Below are positions 35,650 to 46,835 of a stretch of DNA of 64,000 nt, one piece after another (positions within the stretch are counted from its first letter, which is position 1; each line of letters opens with the position of its first letter). This stretch comes from Viola odorata (lineage: Eukaryota > Streptophyta > Magnoliopsida > Malpighiales > Violaceae). The DNA is taken from the NCBI GenBank assembly GCA_963691705.1, contig OY829544.1, forward strand, positions 7,323,501-7,387,500, read 5' to 3'. Under the pieces are notes generated by a model. It made no database searches. It had not been told where the DNA came from and worked only from the letters and a program-made list of their open reading frames with translations. The translations under genes and the position numbers were made by a program.

Positions 35650-38409
35650 TTCCACACTCTCTTAAACCCAAAATCCTACAAACCCCCACGCCCTAAAACC
35701 TATAAAGCCTGTAACTTCCTCTACCAAGTTTTGAACTTTTACCGGTTTTGCACAGAAACCCACCTCACAAACTCCCTCACTAACACCAGTAGACCAAAGA
35801 AGTAAGATTGGTCTGCTTTTGCTTACAACTCAGAAAGGTAAGCTCTTTGCAGAGTGTTGTGTGTGCATGCAAGCCGATGGTACTAAAGGAACAATTTTGG
35901 ATTCTAATTTTTGACCAAAAAATGCACACTCTTTCTGAGTTTCTATTGTTTTTTTTTAATCTCTCTACCCTCTAATTATAGTGGTCTGGCTTCATATATG
36001 GGGACGGGTGTATCATCCATTGACGCTTTCATTTTTGCTGTTTTTTTCACTAGTATTTTTTTTTAGAGCTTAATTGTGGAGAGTGTGGTACGGTGTATGT
36101 TGTATACATGGAATGATGGAAGACTCTGGACAGCAGCAGTGTTAGTAGAATTAGAAAGACAGGATTGCCATTCTATACTGGAATATTGTCAAATTTCTTA
36201 CAAGGTTTTTAAGGTATTTACTAGTCTCCCCCATTTTGGGAAGGACACCTTTGTTCTATTTTTAAGGATGCCACACCATTGGGGCCTCATTTTGTTTCTT
36301 TTTCTTAGAATAAAAAAATCTATTAGAGGCACAATTGACTTGAGGCAGAAAATTTGACCATGGACCTCTGCTTAGTATGATATGATTGTCCCATCCCATC
36401 CATGTATATCTTCAATTAGGTCTTGGTCTTGGATTTCTTATTGTTTCTATCACGCACCATTCAAAACTAGAGTGTTAACCTTTGATGCTTGTTATTTCAA
36501 TACCATCTTGAAATAGTTATTGTTAAGATTGTATTGCATTACCAACCCCTAAATTGATTAGTTGCGTTTTGACCCTTAAAAAAGAAAGACGGACAAAACA
36601 CTTTGGTTTTTTAGGAATTGAAGAGAAAAAAGGAAAATAAGTAACTTTCTATATTTTAACCGCAAAGAAGGAAAGATGAAATATGTTGCATACATGTGAA
36701 ATTTTCTTTAGTATGGAAATGTTGAAATGCTTTTATAAGCAAGTTTTTTTTCTTAAAAATTTTAATTTTAATAAAAATATATATCGCTGCGGAACTAGAC
36801 CAAAATAATTAAAAAGACCAAATTGAATTTACAAAGAATAAAAATAAAAAGTAATGAAAGATTAAAATAAACAATTTTACGGGGGCTTATATAAGGATTA
36901 GATATTACATTGACGGAACAAAGATTCAATTGAATTTGACTCTTAAGCTTATAGAATATAAAAATACATATGAATAATTTTAGAAAATGAGAAAATAAAT
37001 TCCAAACAGAATAAAAACAATATGCATACCTCAAGCTGGCAGAACAACAACAACAATGATAATATTTGACGGTGATAAAGTATCAGTAGAGTTTCGAGTT
37101 TGAATACCACACTCATTTGTAAAAATAAAAAATATTAGATAAATTTGATAGACACAAAAGGTATAAAACCGAAGGTCTCACTTAGATATACATACCTCAA
37201 GGTTAGAGGAGATGTTAATTGCAGGCTTGTGAGTTACCAGCCACCAACCACTAAATTCAAGTTCTTGTTGACCTAAGTGCTTGCATGGCTTGCCAAACTC
37301 AACTTTAGATGCCGATAAATTTAGTCTCGATTGAGCATAAGCATGTACTAAAATGCTTCGCTGCTTATAAATGAAAAGCAAAATTAAATCCAACATTTTT
37401 TTTTATTTTTTTTAATATTTTTAAAATAATCAGTTTTCATAACTTAATACCTTTAAGTTTAACATTATTGATTTTATTAGGAGCTAAATAAAGATATAAA
37501 TTCAATGCAAAATAGGAACTAAGATCAAAAGCCATAAGTTTTGCAGTGAAAAACAAGAAGAGTAATCTAGCAAATTTATAGGCAAATAGGAAGAGTGTTA
37601 TTTCTAAGGGTCAAAAGATATATTGATTTTTATAGAAACAAATCGGTATATAAGGAGAAATTATTTCTAACGCGCTTTAATTGGATAAGTACGTTTAGTC
37701 CAACACTACACGTTTTAAATGGATAAGTACGTTCATTACAATCCAATAATAGAGGATTGAGTGTGTGAACGTACTTATCTAATTGAAACATATTTTTAAA
37801 ATAAGTTGATTAGGTATAATTTATAAGATTTTTTCATTGGTAAATACTGTTTATTAAGATATAAATTGAAAGACGTGTTTTTAGAATAATTTGATAATTA
37901 TTTTCAATGTATATGAATTTCTGATCAATAAATCCTATTTATTGAAAATGTAATTTAAAAGATTTAAGATATAAACGAAGAAAGTTGAAAGGTTGATTAG
38001 GTATAATTTATGTAAATTTCTCATTAAAGCGGACATGTATATGTGCATGTGCATATACAAAGAACCGAACGTGTATATATATTGAAAAAAAAAGGAGTAA
38101 AATCAGTAACCCATTGGGTTTCGGTCTGGTTTTGGACAAAAAAATGGTTAAACTGGTAAAAATCGGTAAACCGGCTAGTTTAACCAATGAGTTGTGCGTT
38201 CCAAGTCTCGTTTTACAATTCAATCGTTTTGGTTTATTGTTTTTTTTAACTTCAAATTTAAAATTAATGATTCTTTTTTATCTAATCATTGGATTATTCT
38301 CAAATTTTCGTAAGAAATTTCTTGACAAATTGGAAAAATATTAACAGTTCGAATCTGGCAAAATATATTTCTAATGCCTCGAAATTGAGTCTCAAAAATT
38401 ATCTCTCTT
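35650..38409. other. Spacer upstream of PDS5C
   Basis: About 2.8 kb. The first 200 bp contain the PDS5C 5' UTR and promoter. The rest is AT-rich with no convincing gene. A 72-codon minus-strand frame at 37396-37178 has no family I recognise and no codon signal. A line near 37068 (GTGATAAAGTATCAGTAGAG) resembles part of the foldback arm near 3061, so a fragment of that repeat may be present. Confidence 0.4.
37676..37788. repeat. Inverted repeat with a duplicated arm
   Basis: TTTAATTGGATAAGTACGTT (37676-37695) is repeated almost directly at about 37714-37733 and appears inverted as AACGTACTTATCTAATTGAA at about 37768-37787. The outer pair could form a ~20 bp stem. It may be a small MITE or the ends of one. 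Confidence 0.75.
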
Positions 38410-39608
38410 TTCATAACTGGAGAAGCTGGGTAATGAGTTAGGCACCAAGAAGAGGCACATTGATAATTGGAACGAAGAAGTGAATGAGCATGAAGCATTA
38501 ACAGAACGCAAGGGACAAAAAACTTGAAGAAATGAAGCCAAAGGTAATATCACCAACCAATCCTGTTTAATAATTTAACCTTAAATTCAGTGTTTATTTT
38601 TACGATGAGTCTCTCAGAGCTCTAAAAGGTTGTCTCCCTCCTAGAATGACGTGGAAAACAATTCACTACACTGGGCATCCATGGAGTGAAAAATGGATGA
38701 TGAAAACGTGATTAGACTTGTTGAATGAGCTGTTTCTGTTTGGTGCATGGTATTTTACACTTCTTTTTTTGGGAGTGCTACAATTTATGTTTCTGTCTGA
38801 TATTAGTGGAGATTTTATAAATATTTAGAGGGAGAAAGAAGAGGCCCTGAGCAAGATACTTCAATTGGAAAAGCAGTTGGATGCCAAAGAGAAGCTGGAA
38901 ATGGAAAATCCAGAGTTAAAGGGGAAAATGCAGGTGATGAAGCATCTTGAAGATTAACATGTTGAACTTGAAGCTGTTAAAAAGAAGATGAAAGAGATGA
39001 ATGAGGAGATGCATCAGCATGTTGATGATTTGAGTGCTTAAGAACAATTGAATGTAGCTCTAATGGTTAAGGAGCGGTATTCCTCTGTTTTCTTCTTTTG
39101 AATGGCATACACTTAATTACTAGGGTGTAATTATTCAACTTTGCATTTAAGATCCCACTTTCAGGGAGTCAGCTATAATGTCTGATACCGTTTTTATCCC
39201 TTTGAATGGCAATGGAATTGGCATTGAGTCATATCAGGAGTCATTTACTTGGATATTTTTGACTGATGGTTGGAAAAGTTGATCTAACTTTCTGCATGCA
39301 GAGGGAACTTGGATTGGTAGTTAGTTTATTGGATAACTCAAGTGATCGAAGTGTTTCCTCTGCATTCAGGAGATGGCACATGTCTGACAGGCGCACTCTT
39401 ATTGGTTTAAAGAGAATGGGGGAAATTGACCTAAAGGCATTCCAATACACTTGCAAGGCAAAATATTCTGCAGAGGATGCAATGCTGCGGGCAATCACTT
39501 TATACAGCTTGTGGCAGGAGAATTTGAAGGATTCACAATGGTATCCTTTTAAAGTCATTTACCTTGGACGGTATTTCAAAGGTAAAAGTTGTCTTCTACC
39601 ATTCCTAG

Positions 39609-40211
39609 TGATGTGATCCCGGCCGAAACTCGGAAGAGAAATCCGGCCGAAATGACATTCAACAAAAGGAGGATCTAGCTCATGGATTTGAACACACAAA
39701 CAACGATAAAAACAGTAGGAAATATATATGAACGGAGGGAGACACGCAGCGGAAAGGAATTACTTACAAATTACCCGATTGAATGGCGGAGGGATTAGAG
39801 ATGACGATTGAGACACGAGGAGGTAACAACGGGTTACACATGTGAAGGATTCTTGTTCTTTTTGATTGACTCAAGCCACGACGATCCAAGACCAAGGCAA
39901 GCACCAATTTGATTTCCCAAAGAGAGATCGGGAGGAGTATTCTCAACTCGACAGATCTCTCTCAAGGAAGGGTGAGCAATGGATGAATGAATAAAGGAAG
40001 GAGTAAACTCAACTTAAACATTCATTCATCATCCAAAACTAAGTTACAAAATGAGGAGAAAGTCCCTATTTATACTAATTTACAATGGGCCTAAACTATT
40101 ACACAAAATGGGCTTGAAAAGCCTCAAAATTGCTGTTGCCGATTCCCGGCCGAAAATGGCTCTTCGCGTGCAGCTAGGGCTTGGACTTGTGCGCGGGTCG
40201 GGATCACATCA
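39609..40211 (-). repeat. LTR (left copy; 3' LTR in element orientation)
   Basis: This is a 603-bp LTR with ends TGATGTGATCCC and GGGATCACATCA. It is the same length as the partner at 42691-43293 and differs mostly by transitions. A TATTTATA motif near the 40068-40076 region could be the promoter or polyadenylation part. Confidence 0.93.
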
Positions 40212-40225
40212 ACCTCTCCCTCTTC
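40212..40225 (-). other. Polypurine tract of the LTR element
   Basis: On the minus strand this reads GAAGAGGGAGAGGT directly against the LTR, the expected plus-strand priming site for reverse transcription. Together with the primer-binding-like site at the other end it fixes the element's orientation. Confidence 0.75.
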
Positions 40226-40295
40226 AAAAGGATTCGTCCTCGAATCCTTGCTTTTTATTTTCTGTAAAATAAACAAACGATATATTTTCTGTAAA

Positions 40296-40299
<4 letters not shown>

Positions 40300-40340
<41 letters not shown>
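40300..40340. repeat. (TA)n microsatellite inside the retrotransposon
   Basis: About 20 TA units lie in the interior of the LTR element. It is a plain dinucleotide repeat. Confidence 0.95.
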
Positions 40341-40342
<2 letters not shown>

Positions 40343-42690
40343 CGTTAGTTAAAAACACTCGCTCACGTGTTTACACTCGGTGTTTAAAACTCTCGCAAAA
40401 ATTGCGCTCACAAATAATTCGCTCACATTTATTGAGGGGACAAGTGGCACTTGGTCAACAAGTCTAAGGATTAGGTCAAAAAGTTTTGCTTGCATTAAAT
40501 GCAAGGATAAGAACAAAGCCTTGTGTAAACAATTTATATTTGTTTATTCCTAAGGAAAGAATAAACATATGGGAAACAAAAACTTTTTGATCATCCAAAC
40601 TCATCAGATGGATCAAAAAGAAAAGACTCAAGAACAAGATGAACACATGAAGAACACCAAGAACACCAAGATGCTCTTGACAGACTTCCGAAAAAAACTC
40701 GATAAAAATAGCAAATGAAGGTTAAAGATTACGAAAATTAACAGACACACTCCTAAGACAGGAACCTACAACTTTCACGAAGGGAAGAAAAAACAATTCC
40801 TACGGGAAGACGCCGAAAACAGAGCAGAAACACAAGAACTGTTCTCTCGGGTAAAATCTGCACACTTTTCTTTGAAGGACAAAAAGTATATTGATCGCGC
40901 GTCGAACACGTCAAATATAAAAGTGAAATAGGTATTGAATTGGGGGTAGAAATACAACTTATCACTGTCTACAAGAGTTTGTAGATGATGGTACGAGAAT
41001 CGTCCACAGAGACCTCTAGGAAATGTAATTCTTGGGTTGACTTCCCCGTCACTGAGTTTTGGTTGGGTGCAATCTGAAACTAAAGACAAAACAGAAAGAA
41101 GTGAAAACAGTTTAAAATAGTGTTGGTCAAAGTCTTGGCCAAGACAGGGGTCTAGATTGGGATAAGTCTAGTGATACGGAATTCCAGGTAAGGGTAATAT
41201 GAGAGCTTGTGTTCTTATGCTTCGATCATTGACTTCTAGGATGTTCATCTCTTCGTTTGTAGTACTGCTATAGAGTGGAGGTACTCATGTTCACTCCTGT
41301 CTTCCCTCCTCTTCAAATTACCTGGCGGGTACTCCCTTTCCTGATAATCCTAGCCAAGGGAATGGTTGTTCGCTTCCTCAATGGTACAGGGGAAGACAGT
41401 ACCTAGGTCAAGGTGTTTCCCTGTGGAAACCCTAGGTTGTCAATCTAGTCTTGACCTAGATTACTTATTTCTTCTAGTCTGGCGCGAGACTAGTCACCTA
41501 CTTTGTCTAGCCGACGGGTACTCCCTTTCCTTCTAGACCGACTGTAACTCTTCTCTACTAGAGTGCAAGGATGATCAAACCTTGTCTCTAGTGAGTAAGC
41601 GATAGATTAAGTTCAAGAAATAAATAAATACAAAGAAGAGATTATGAAGTACGAATTGGCCTCACGATTGCATAAGAACTAAGCTCATCAACCCTTACCG
41701 AGAATGGGTGTTTAACTACTCATACTCATGGATAAAAACATAGAATATTTAATTGCATAAATATATTAAATCCGAGATAATAATATCCGGAGCAAAGTAT
41801 AACAATGTTGAAACAAGGAGAAAAGAGAAGAAGGACTGCGTAACTGATGATTGACTCCTGGACAGAGGTGAATAATGTTCGGCTAAATAGCCCTAAAAAC
41901 CTCTGTCCCAATCCAACTCTATTTCCTAAAAAATCTCTAAAAGATTACTACAATTAATTGTTCTTAAAATAGAAACTAAATCGCAATTACAAGAAGAGGG
42001 AGATCCCATGCGGGATTCTTCAAGAGATTGGCTTCAGATCCCTCAAGATTTGCGTGCCAGCTGCTACGTGCCAGCTGTAAAGCCCAATGTGGGAAGTGGT
42101 CCAAACGCTCCGCACTACTGCCTTTATCGCTAAAGTGTCTTGGCCGCAGTCTTGGCCAAAACGATTCTGGTTTGCGCGCTGCTTCGGATGCGAACATGTC
42201 TAGGCCAAGATCCAGGCCTAGACTCAGGTAAACTGCTCCAGCTCTCTTCAGATCAGATTCCTCAAATGCTGCCTCCAGACCAGATCTGCTAAGATGTGGA
42301 AAAAACAAGGATAAATCAGTAGTTTTACTGCCCAAAACAACAAGTAAATGGACAATAAAACATGATGAAATACAATGTAATCATATATAAATTTCACCGA
42401 GATTACAGTCGACACAAAAACAAAAGTTGTTCCACACAGATTGAAGTTTAAGCATGCAAAATTTCAGAATTTTCAGGGCGGTACAACTCATACAAAACAG
42501 AAAAGAAACAGACACATCAAACTGATTTTCGGACAGAAAATCAGGCACAAGAGGAACGACTCTTGGAAACGAAAACACATGATTTTCGGATAAAAAATCA
42601 TCTCAACAACACACAAACGGAAGATCAACAACAACAATACAAACAATCACAAATCTACAAACCCAAGAGCCCAGAAGCTCCGCTACCAAT

Positions 42691-43293
42691 TGATGTGATC
42701 CCGGCCGAAACTCGGAAGAGAAATCCGGCCGAAATGACATTCAACAAAAGGAGGATCTAGCTCATGGGTTTGAGCACACAAACAACGATAAAAACAGTAG
42801 GAAATATGGATGAACGGAGGGAGACACGCAGCGGAAAGGAATGACTTACAAATTACCCGATTGAATGGCAGAGGGATTAGAGATGACAATTGAGACACGA
42901 GGAGGTAACAATGGGTTACACATGTGAAGGATTCTTGTTCTTTTTGATTGACTCAAGCCACGGCGATCCAAGACCAAGGCAAGCACCAATTTGATTTCCC
43001 AAAGAGAGATCGGGAGGAGTATTCTCAACTCGACGGATCTCTCTCAAGGAAGGGTGAGCAATGGATGAATGAATAAAGGAAGGAGTAAACTCAACTTAAA
43101 CATTCATTCATCATCCAAAACTAAGTTACAAAATGAGGAGAAAGTCCCTATTTATACTAATTTACAATGGGCCTAAACTATTACACAAAATGGACTTGAA
43201 AAGCCTCAAAATTGTTGTTGCCGATTCCCGGCCGAAAATGGCTCTTCGCGTGCAGCTAGGGCTTGGACTTGTGCGCGGGTCGGGATCACATCA
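42691..43293 (-). repeat. LTR (right copy; 5' LTR in element orientation)
   Basis: This is the second 603-bp LTR. Immediately inside it, 42674-42690 read on the minus strand gives ATTGGTAGCGGAGCTTC, placed and shaped like a tRNA-Met type primer-binding site with mismatches. Confidence 0.93.
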
Positions 43294-43440
43294 CCTAGGG
43301 ATGGGGAATAGCCAAATAGCTTAAATTCTAATCACATGGAATGTCTTATTGATGATACAGTGAATATTATATGACGGAGATAAGTAGCTACAAACTTTGA
43401 TTCCGAGCAAAAGTGGGTTATGATGACATACTAGAATTGG

Positions 43441-43748
43441 AAGAAGAATAGGTTTGAATTGAAGAGTGAGAAATTCTTCTTTGACATTGATGTTTTTATG
43501 GCTGTTTGTAGCCTACAGACTCTTGAATACTGGTTTTCAATGTATATTTTTGGTTTGCTTTTGGTAGATGCAAAAGAATTCTCAGGATGAAGGAACATTT
43601 CTATTTTGTATGACTGACAACAGCTTGCAATAACTGGCTTGCCATGCTATAATATCTTTAAGAACACAATCTAATCGCGTAATGTAGATTTTGAATAGTT
43701 GGAGAAATACAGAAGCTAACTGTTGTCAGTCTCACAAATGTCACTGAT
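43441..43748. other. Spacer between FDM pseudogene and receptor-like protein gene
   Basis: About 300 bp holding the 3' UTR of the receptor-like protein gene on the minus strand. Nothing else was recognised. Confidence 0.4.
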
Positions 43749-45812
43749 TTATTGTGATTTTGAGAATACCCAGCCGGAGGCAAAACAAAATGTAACTGAG
43801 AGAACGAAACCGGTTGCTGCTCCAAGTTCAAATTGCAGACCTACAATGATCATTTTGTCATCGGCTGGCTGAGGTTGAGGATTCTGTTGAGCAGACGGAC
43901 AAGGAGCAAGGTCTCCACCGCAGAGTCCTTTGTTTCCCTCGAAACTTGATGGTAGAAATGTCATGAACTGGCCACCTCTGGGGATTTCTCCCTGCAGCTG
44001 ATTGTATGAAACATTGAATGCTGACAGAAAACTCAGTTTTTGCAATGAAAGAGGTATTTCACCTGATAACTCATTGTGGGATAAGTCTAAACGTTCCATG
44101 CTTGTCATGTCCGATAACGAATCTGGGATAGTTCCTGTCAGATGATTGTCCCTCAAATTTAGAACATGAAGACCTTTCAGATTCCCAAAGGTTGGTACGA
44201 TTGGTCCGGTGAGCTTGTTGTAACTCAAGTCCAATGTAGGGGGAAGACTCCTAACACCTTTGTACCTTAAACTTCTGTCTATGCCCATGGTCTTGAAAAG
44301 TGGAAAGCCTGAGGAAGGCTCTGCTGATGTATTCAAGTCGTTGAACAGGCCTCGGAGATTAGTTAAACTCATCGGTATCTCACCGGTGAAAGAATTGTTT
44401 GATAAATCTATGTAAAAGAGAGAATTGAAATTTTCGAAAAACATGGAAATGGTTCCACTCAAATGATTCCATGCCAAGTCCAAAAGTTGCAACTTGTGAC
44501 TGTTGCTCAGCCAAATTGGAATTGAACCTCTGAGTTGGCAATTGCCAATGACAAGTGCCTTGAGGTTCCTGAAGCTCAAATTCACATTACTAGGCATTTG
44601 TTCATCCTGAAAGTTGACACTGAGGAAAAGGAAAGTTAAGTTCCTGCAGTGTTGTAGGGTTTCAAGGGCTGATGATATGTTCGAAAGACTCGTGTTCGAT
44701 AATGAGAGGGATCTCAACGACTGGAGATTCTTGAAGGAGAAAGGAACTTCACCGCTGAGGTTGTTACGAGCAAGATTCAGATCCGTTAAGCTCTTGCAAA
44801 ATGATATGTCACCAGGTATTGGACCATGGAAATTATTAGAACCTAGATTTAGGATAGTAAGGTGAACCATTGCTGTACAATTGATGTTGATGGGACCATT
44901 CAAGGTGTTATTCCCAAAATCAAGAGTTACAAGGGATGGTGAATTCACAGGTGAACTCGGCAAATGACCTCTGAATTTGTTTGAGCTGGCTGAGAAGTGC
45001 CTTAGCTTTCCAAGCTTCCCAAAAACATCAGGGAAGTTTCCAGAAAACATGTTGGAAGAGACATCAAGATCCACAAGGTTGGAAAGGTTACCAATTCCAT
45101 CAATCAGTGGACCTGAAAACAGATTTTCTTGAAGGTGCAATACTTGCAGGTTGCTCAGCTGCAACAGACTTTGCGGAAAATGTCCTGACAGGCCATTGCC
45201 ATTAAGAAACACTTGCTGCAGAGAAGTGCATGTCCCAAATGCAGAAACCTCAGCAAAAGAGTTATATCCAAGATTGAGGACTTGTATTTTGGGTGAGTTT
45301 TCACAAATTGTAGCATCAACAGAACCATTAAAACTGTTCATGGAAAGGTCAACATACCGGATTGATGGTAGATCAATTCTTCCTGGTAGCTCGCCAATGA
45401 ACTCGTTGTTGCTCAAGTCAAGAACCTCAAGATTCTGCAACTGGAACAATTTGGATGGAATGTATCCACTGAGGAAATTCTGAGAGAGGTTCAGGATTCT
45501 GAGCTGGTCCAAACCTGACAACGGATCAATATCGCACAATTTTCTTGAAAGTCTCTTCCTGCCAAGTTCTAAGCTAACAACCCGTTTGCTCGACATAGAA
45601 GACGTGCCACAAGTAACACCATTCCATGTACAGCAGTCAGAATTAGAGACATTCCACCCTTCAACCCCGGATTCTATACAACTCGAAAAGCCAATTAAGG
45701 CTGTAAGGTCGTCTGAGTTGCATGTAACACCGTGGCATCTAAGGGTAGGAGCCCTTAAGCTGATCATGAACAATATGAAGATGGGTAAAATGTATGGGGA
45801 TGACATCTTCAT
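43749..45812 (-). CDS. LRR receptor-like protein, phytosulfokine-receptor-like ectodomain, no kinase
   Basis: An intronless 687-aa frame. Residues 1-~27 form a signal peptide (hydrophobic ILPIFILFMISL). An N-cap follows with CCTWNGVTC, then about 20 extracellular LRRs of the LxxLxLxxNxLxGxIP type. They are broken by an island of ~35 residues around SGFPLFKTMGIDRSLRYKG before PPTLDLSYN, which is the position and style of the hormone-binding island in PSKR1. The C-cap with GLCGGDLAPC is followed by one membrane helix (about 658-681) and only a few cytosolic residues. Family knowledge: PSKRs bind the sulfated peptide phytosulfokine at the cell surface. This protein has no kinase, so it would act as a receptor-like protein needing a partner such as a SOBIR1/BAK1-type kinase, or as a decoy. 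No lesion is visible and no kinase relic lies downstream. Confidence 0.9.
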   Translation of the reverse strand: MKMSSPYILPIFILFMISLRAPTLRCHGVTCNSDDLTALIGFSSCIESGVEGWNVSNSDCCTWNGVTCGTSSMSSKRVVSLELGRKRLSRKLCDIDPLSGLDQLRILNLSQNFLSGYIPSKLFQLQNLEVLDLSNNEFIGELPGRIDLPSIRYVDLSMNSFNGSVDATICENSPKIQVLNLGYNSFAEVSAFGTCTSLQQVFLNGNGLSGHFPQSLLQLSNLQVLHLQENLFSGPLIDGIGNLSNLVDLDVSSNMFSGNFPDVFGKLGKLRHFSASSNKFRGHLPSSPVNSPSLVTLDFGNNTLNGPININCTAMVHLTILNLGSNNFHGPIPGDISFCKSLTDLNLARNNLSGEVPFSFKNLQSLRSLSLSNTSLSNISSALETLQHCRNLTFLFLSVNFQDEQMPSNVNLSFRNLKALVIGNCQLRGSIPIWLSNSHKLQLLDLAWNHLSGTISMFFENFNSLFYIDLSNNSFTGEIPMSLTNLRGLFNDLNTSAEPSSGFPLFKTMGIDRSLRYKGVRSLPPTLDLSYNKLTGPIVPTFGNLKGLHVLNLRDNHLTGTIPDSLSDMTSMERLDLSHNELSGEIPLSLQKLSFLSAFNVSYNQLQGEIPRGGQFMTFLPSSFEGNKGLCGGDLAPCPSAQQNPQPQPADDKMIIVGLQFELGAATGFVLSVTFCFASGWVFSKSQ

Positions 45813-46835
45813 GAACCTTCACAAAGAAGAAAAAACAGTGATGGATAGCTGGGTGTCCTTTTTTTCTGCACTGAAGTCCCATCAGAACAAAAGGTAGGAC
45901 TACTAGTACTACACAAAAACAGAATTAATTGCTAGGACTTATTCACGGAGTCGCGACTGGACTAGTAAGAAATGGGCAAAACGTAGAAATAGACCGTGGA
46001 AGTTAAGGGAGCAAATTCACATACGCAACGTTCGTAACATGACATGATAGGAATTCGCAAGGGTAACGCAACGTTCCAGTCTGGGCCTCACACTGAAGTG
46101 ATGCCTTTCTTTATCACAATCAAAGCAACCAAACATTCCAGTCTTGGCCTAACACTGAAGTGGCGCCTTTTATCACAAAAAAAACAACAAAAGACTCGTA
46201 AATAAACTTGACTGTAAGCACTCGGATATGAAATCATGACACTATTCAAATTTACCTTTCTAATTTCACCAATTATGTCACAAATGTATAAAAATTAAAT
46301 ACATTTATAGTATTCATTCTGTAAATTTTGCAAAGTGATTTGGATTTCAATTGAATTTACTCTCCATGCTGCTGAGCTCAACCACAAAAATTCAGTCCAC
46401 AGCTTCCATTTCAAGCAAAAATACAGCACGATTTTAATATATTAAGCCAGGATACCCATTACCCAAACCCTGGACAGAGTTTGCAGAAATAAGAATAAAC
46501 TTGCGATAAACTCGAATAAACAATTCTAAACCAAGAGCGCATTATAATGGCTTAATAGAAATACGCAATAGTTAGACTAAAACAAAGGCTAATTGCCTCA
46601 AAGATCAAAATTACACCAATTTTGGCTAGAACTTTAAAGTGCTCTATTCTGCAGTTGAATATATCAAGACGTCTAGAGACAACAGATAAGAAAATTTGAT
46701 CAAATGTCACACTGAAATCCCAGAAGATAAAATGACAGTCAACTACAAAAGGAAACAAAAATAAAGAACAGCATTCAAAGAGCCCTCGGAAGCAAGGAGA
46801 TCAGATTCAAGTCTTTAAATCTTATCAATCGTTCT
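45813..46835. other. Spacer upstream of the receptor-like protein and downstream of RPS12
   Basis: About 1 kb containing the receptor-like protein promoter and the RPS12 3' UTR (roughly the right-hand 300 bp). Apart from the 62-bp duplication listed separately, nothing was recognised. Confidence 0.45.
46073..46195. repeat. ~62-bp imperfect tandem repeat upstream of the receptor-like protein gene
   Basis: A unit containing TTCCAGTCT, GGCCT, ACACTGAAGTG, GCCTTT and TTATCAC occurs at about 46073-46134 and again at 46135-46195 with scattered changes. It lies ~260 bp upstream of the receptor-like protein start codon and could duplicate promoter sites. Confidence 0.85.

Larger units (their letters stand above)
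39609..43293 (-). mobile_element. Non-autonomous LTR retrotransposon, LARD-like
   Basis: Two 603-bp direct LTRs flank a 2,479-bp interior. They begin TGATGTGATCCC and end GGGATCACATCA, so they carry TG...CA termini inside longer inverted ends. CCTAG on both sides (39604-39608 and 43294-43298) is a perfect 5-bp target duplication. Read on the minus strand, a TTGGTAGCGGAGC primer-binding-like site follows the LTR at 42690, and a purine tract precedes the LTR at 40212, so the element is on the minus strand. No gag, protease, RT or integrase is recognisable, so it depends on a helper. The LTRs differ at about a dozen sites by eye, implying a young insertion. The GACGAATCCTTTT-type sequence before the purine tract recalls Ty3/gypsy elements, but the superfamily is not proven. 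Confidence 0.92.
38410..43440 (+). pseudogene. Decayed partial FDM (XH-domain) gene copy, split by an LTR element
   Basis: This region is collinear with the coiled-coil and XH exons, and their introns, of the intact FDM gene at 52376-55374. Landmarks in order: RHIDNW-like exon from ~38415; the ND-MANNSLH-like exon near 38640; the REKEEALSKILQLEKQLDAK exon from ~38829; the LIGLKRMGEIDLKAF XH exon from ~39380 to 39582; and, after the insertion, the last-exon homology to ~43440. Stops (for example TAA after KHLED near 38957 and TAA near 39040), a frameshift before the XH splice site and loss of the XS half make it non-functional. Retained intron sequence shows a DNA-level duplication, not a retrocopy. 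The 39609-43293 retrotransposon sits in the intron before the last exon. Confidence 0.85.

Noticed and set aside
38410..39608. Processed retrocopy of FDM
   Set aside because: Intron sequences are retained and collinear with the intact gene, so the copy arose at the DNA level.
41976..42335. 119-codon frame inside the LTR element as a possible gag remnant
   Set aside because: It has no zinc knuckle, no retroviral motif and no similarity I recognise; a chance frame in non-coding interior is more likely.
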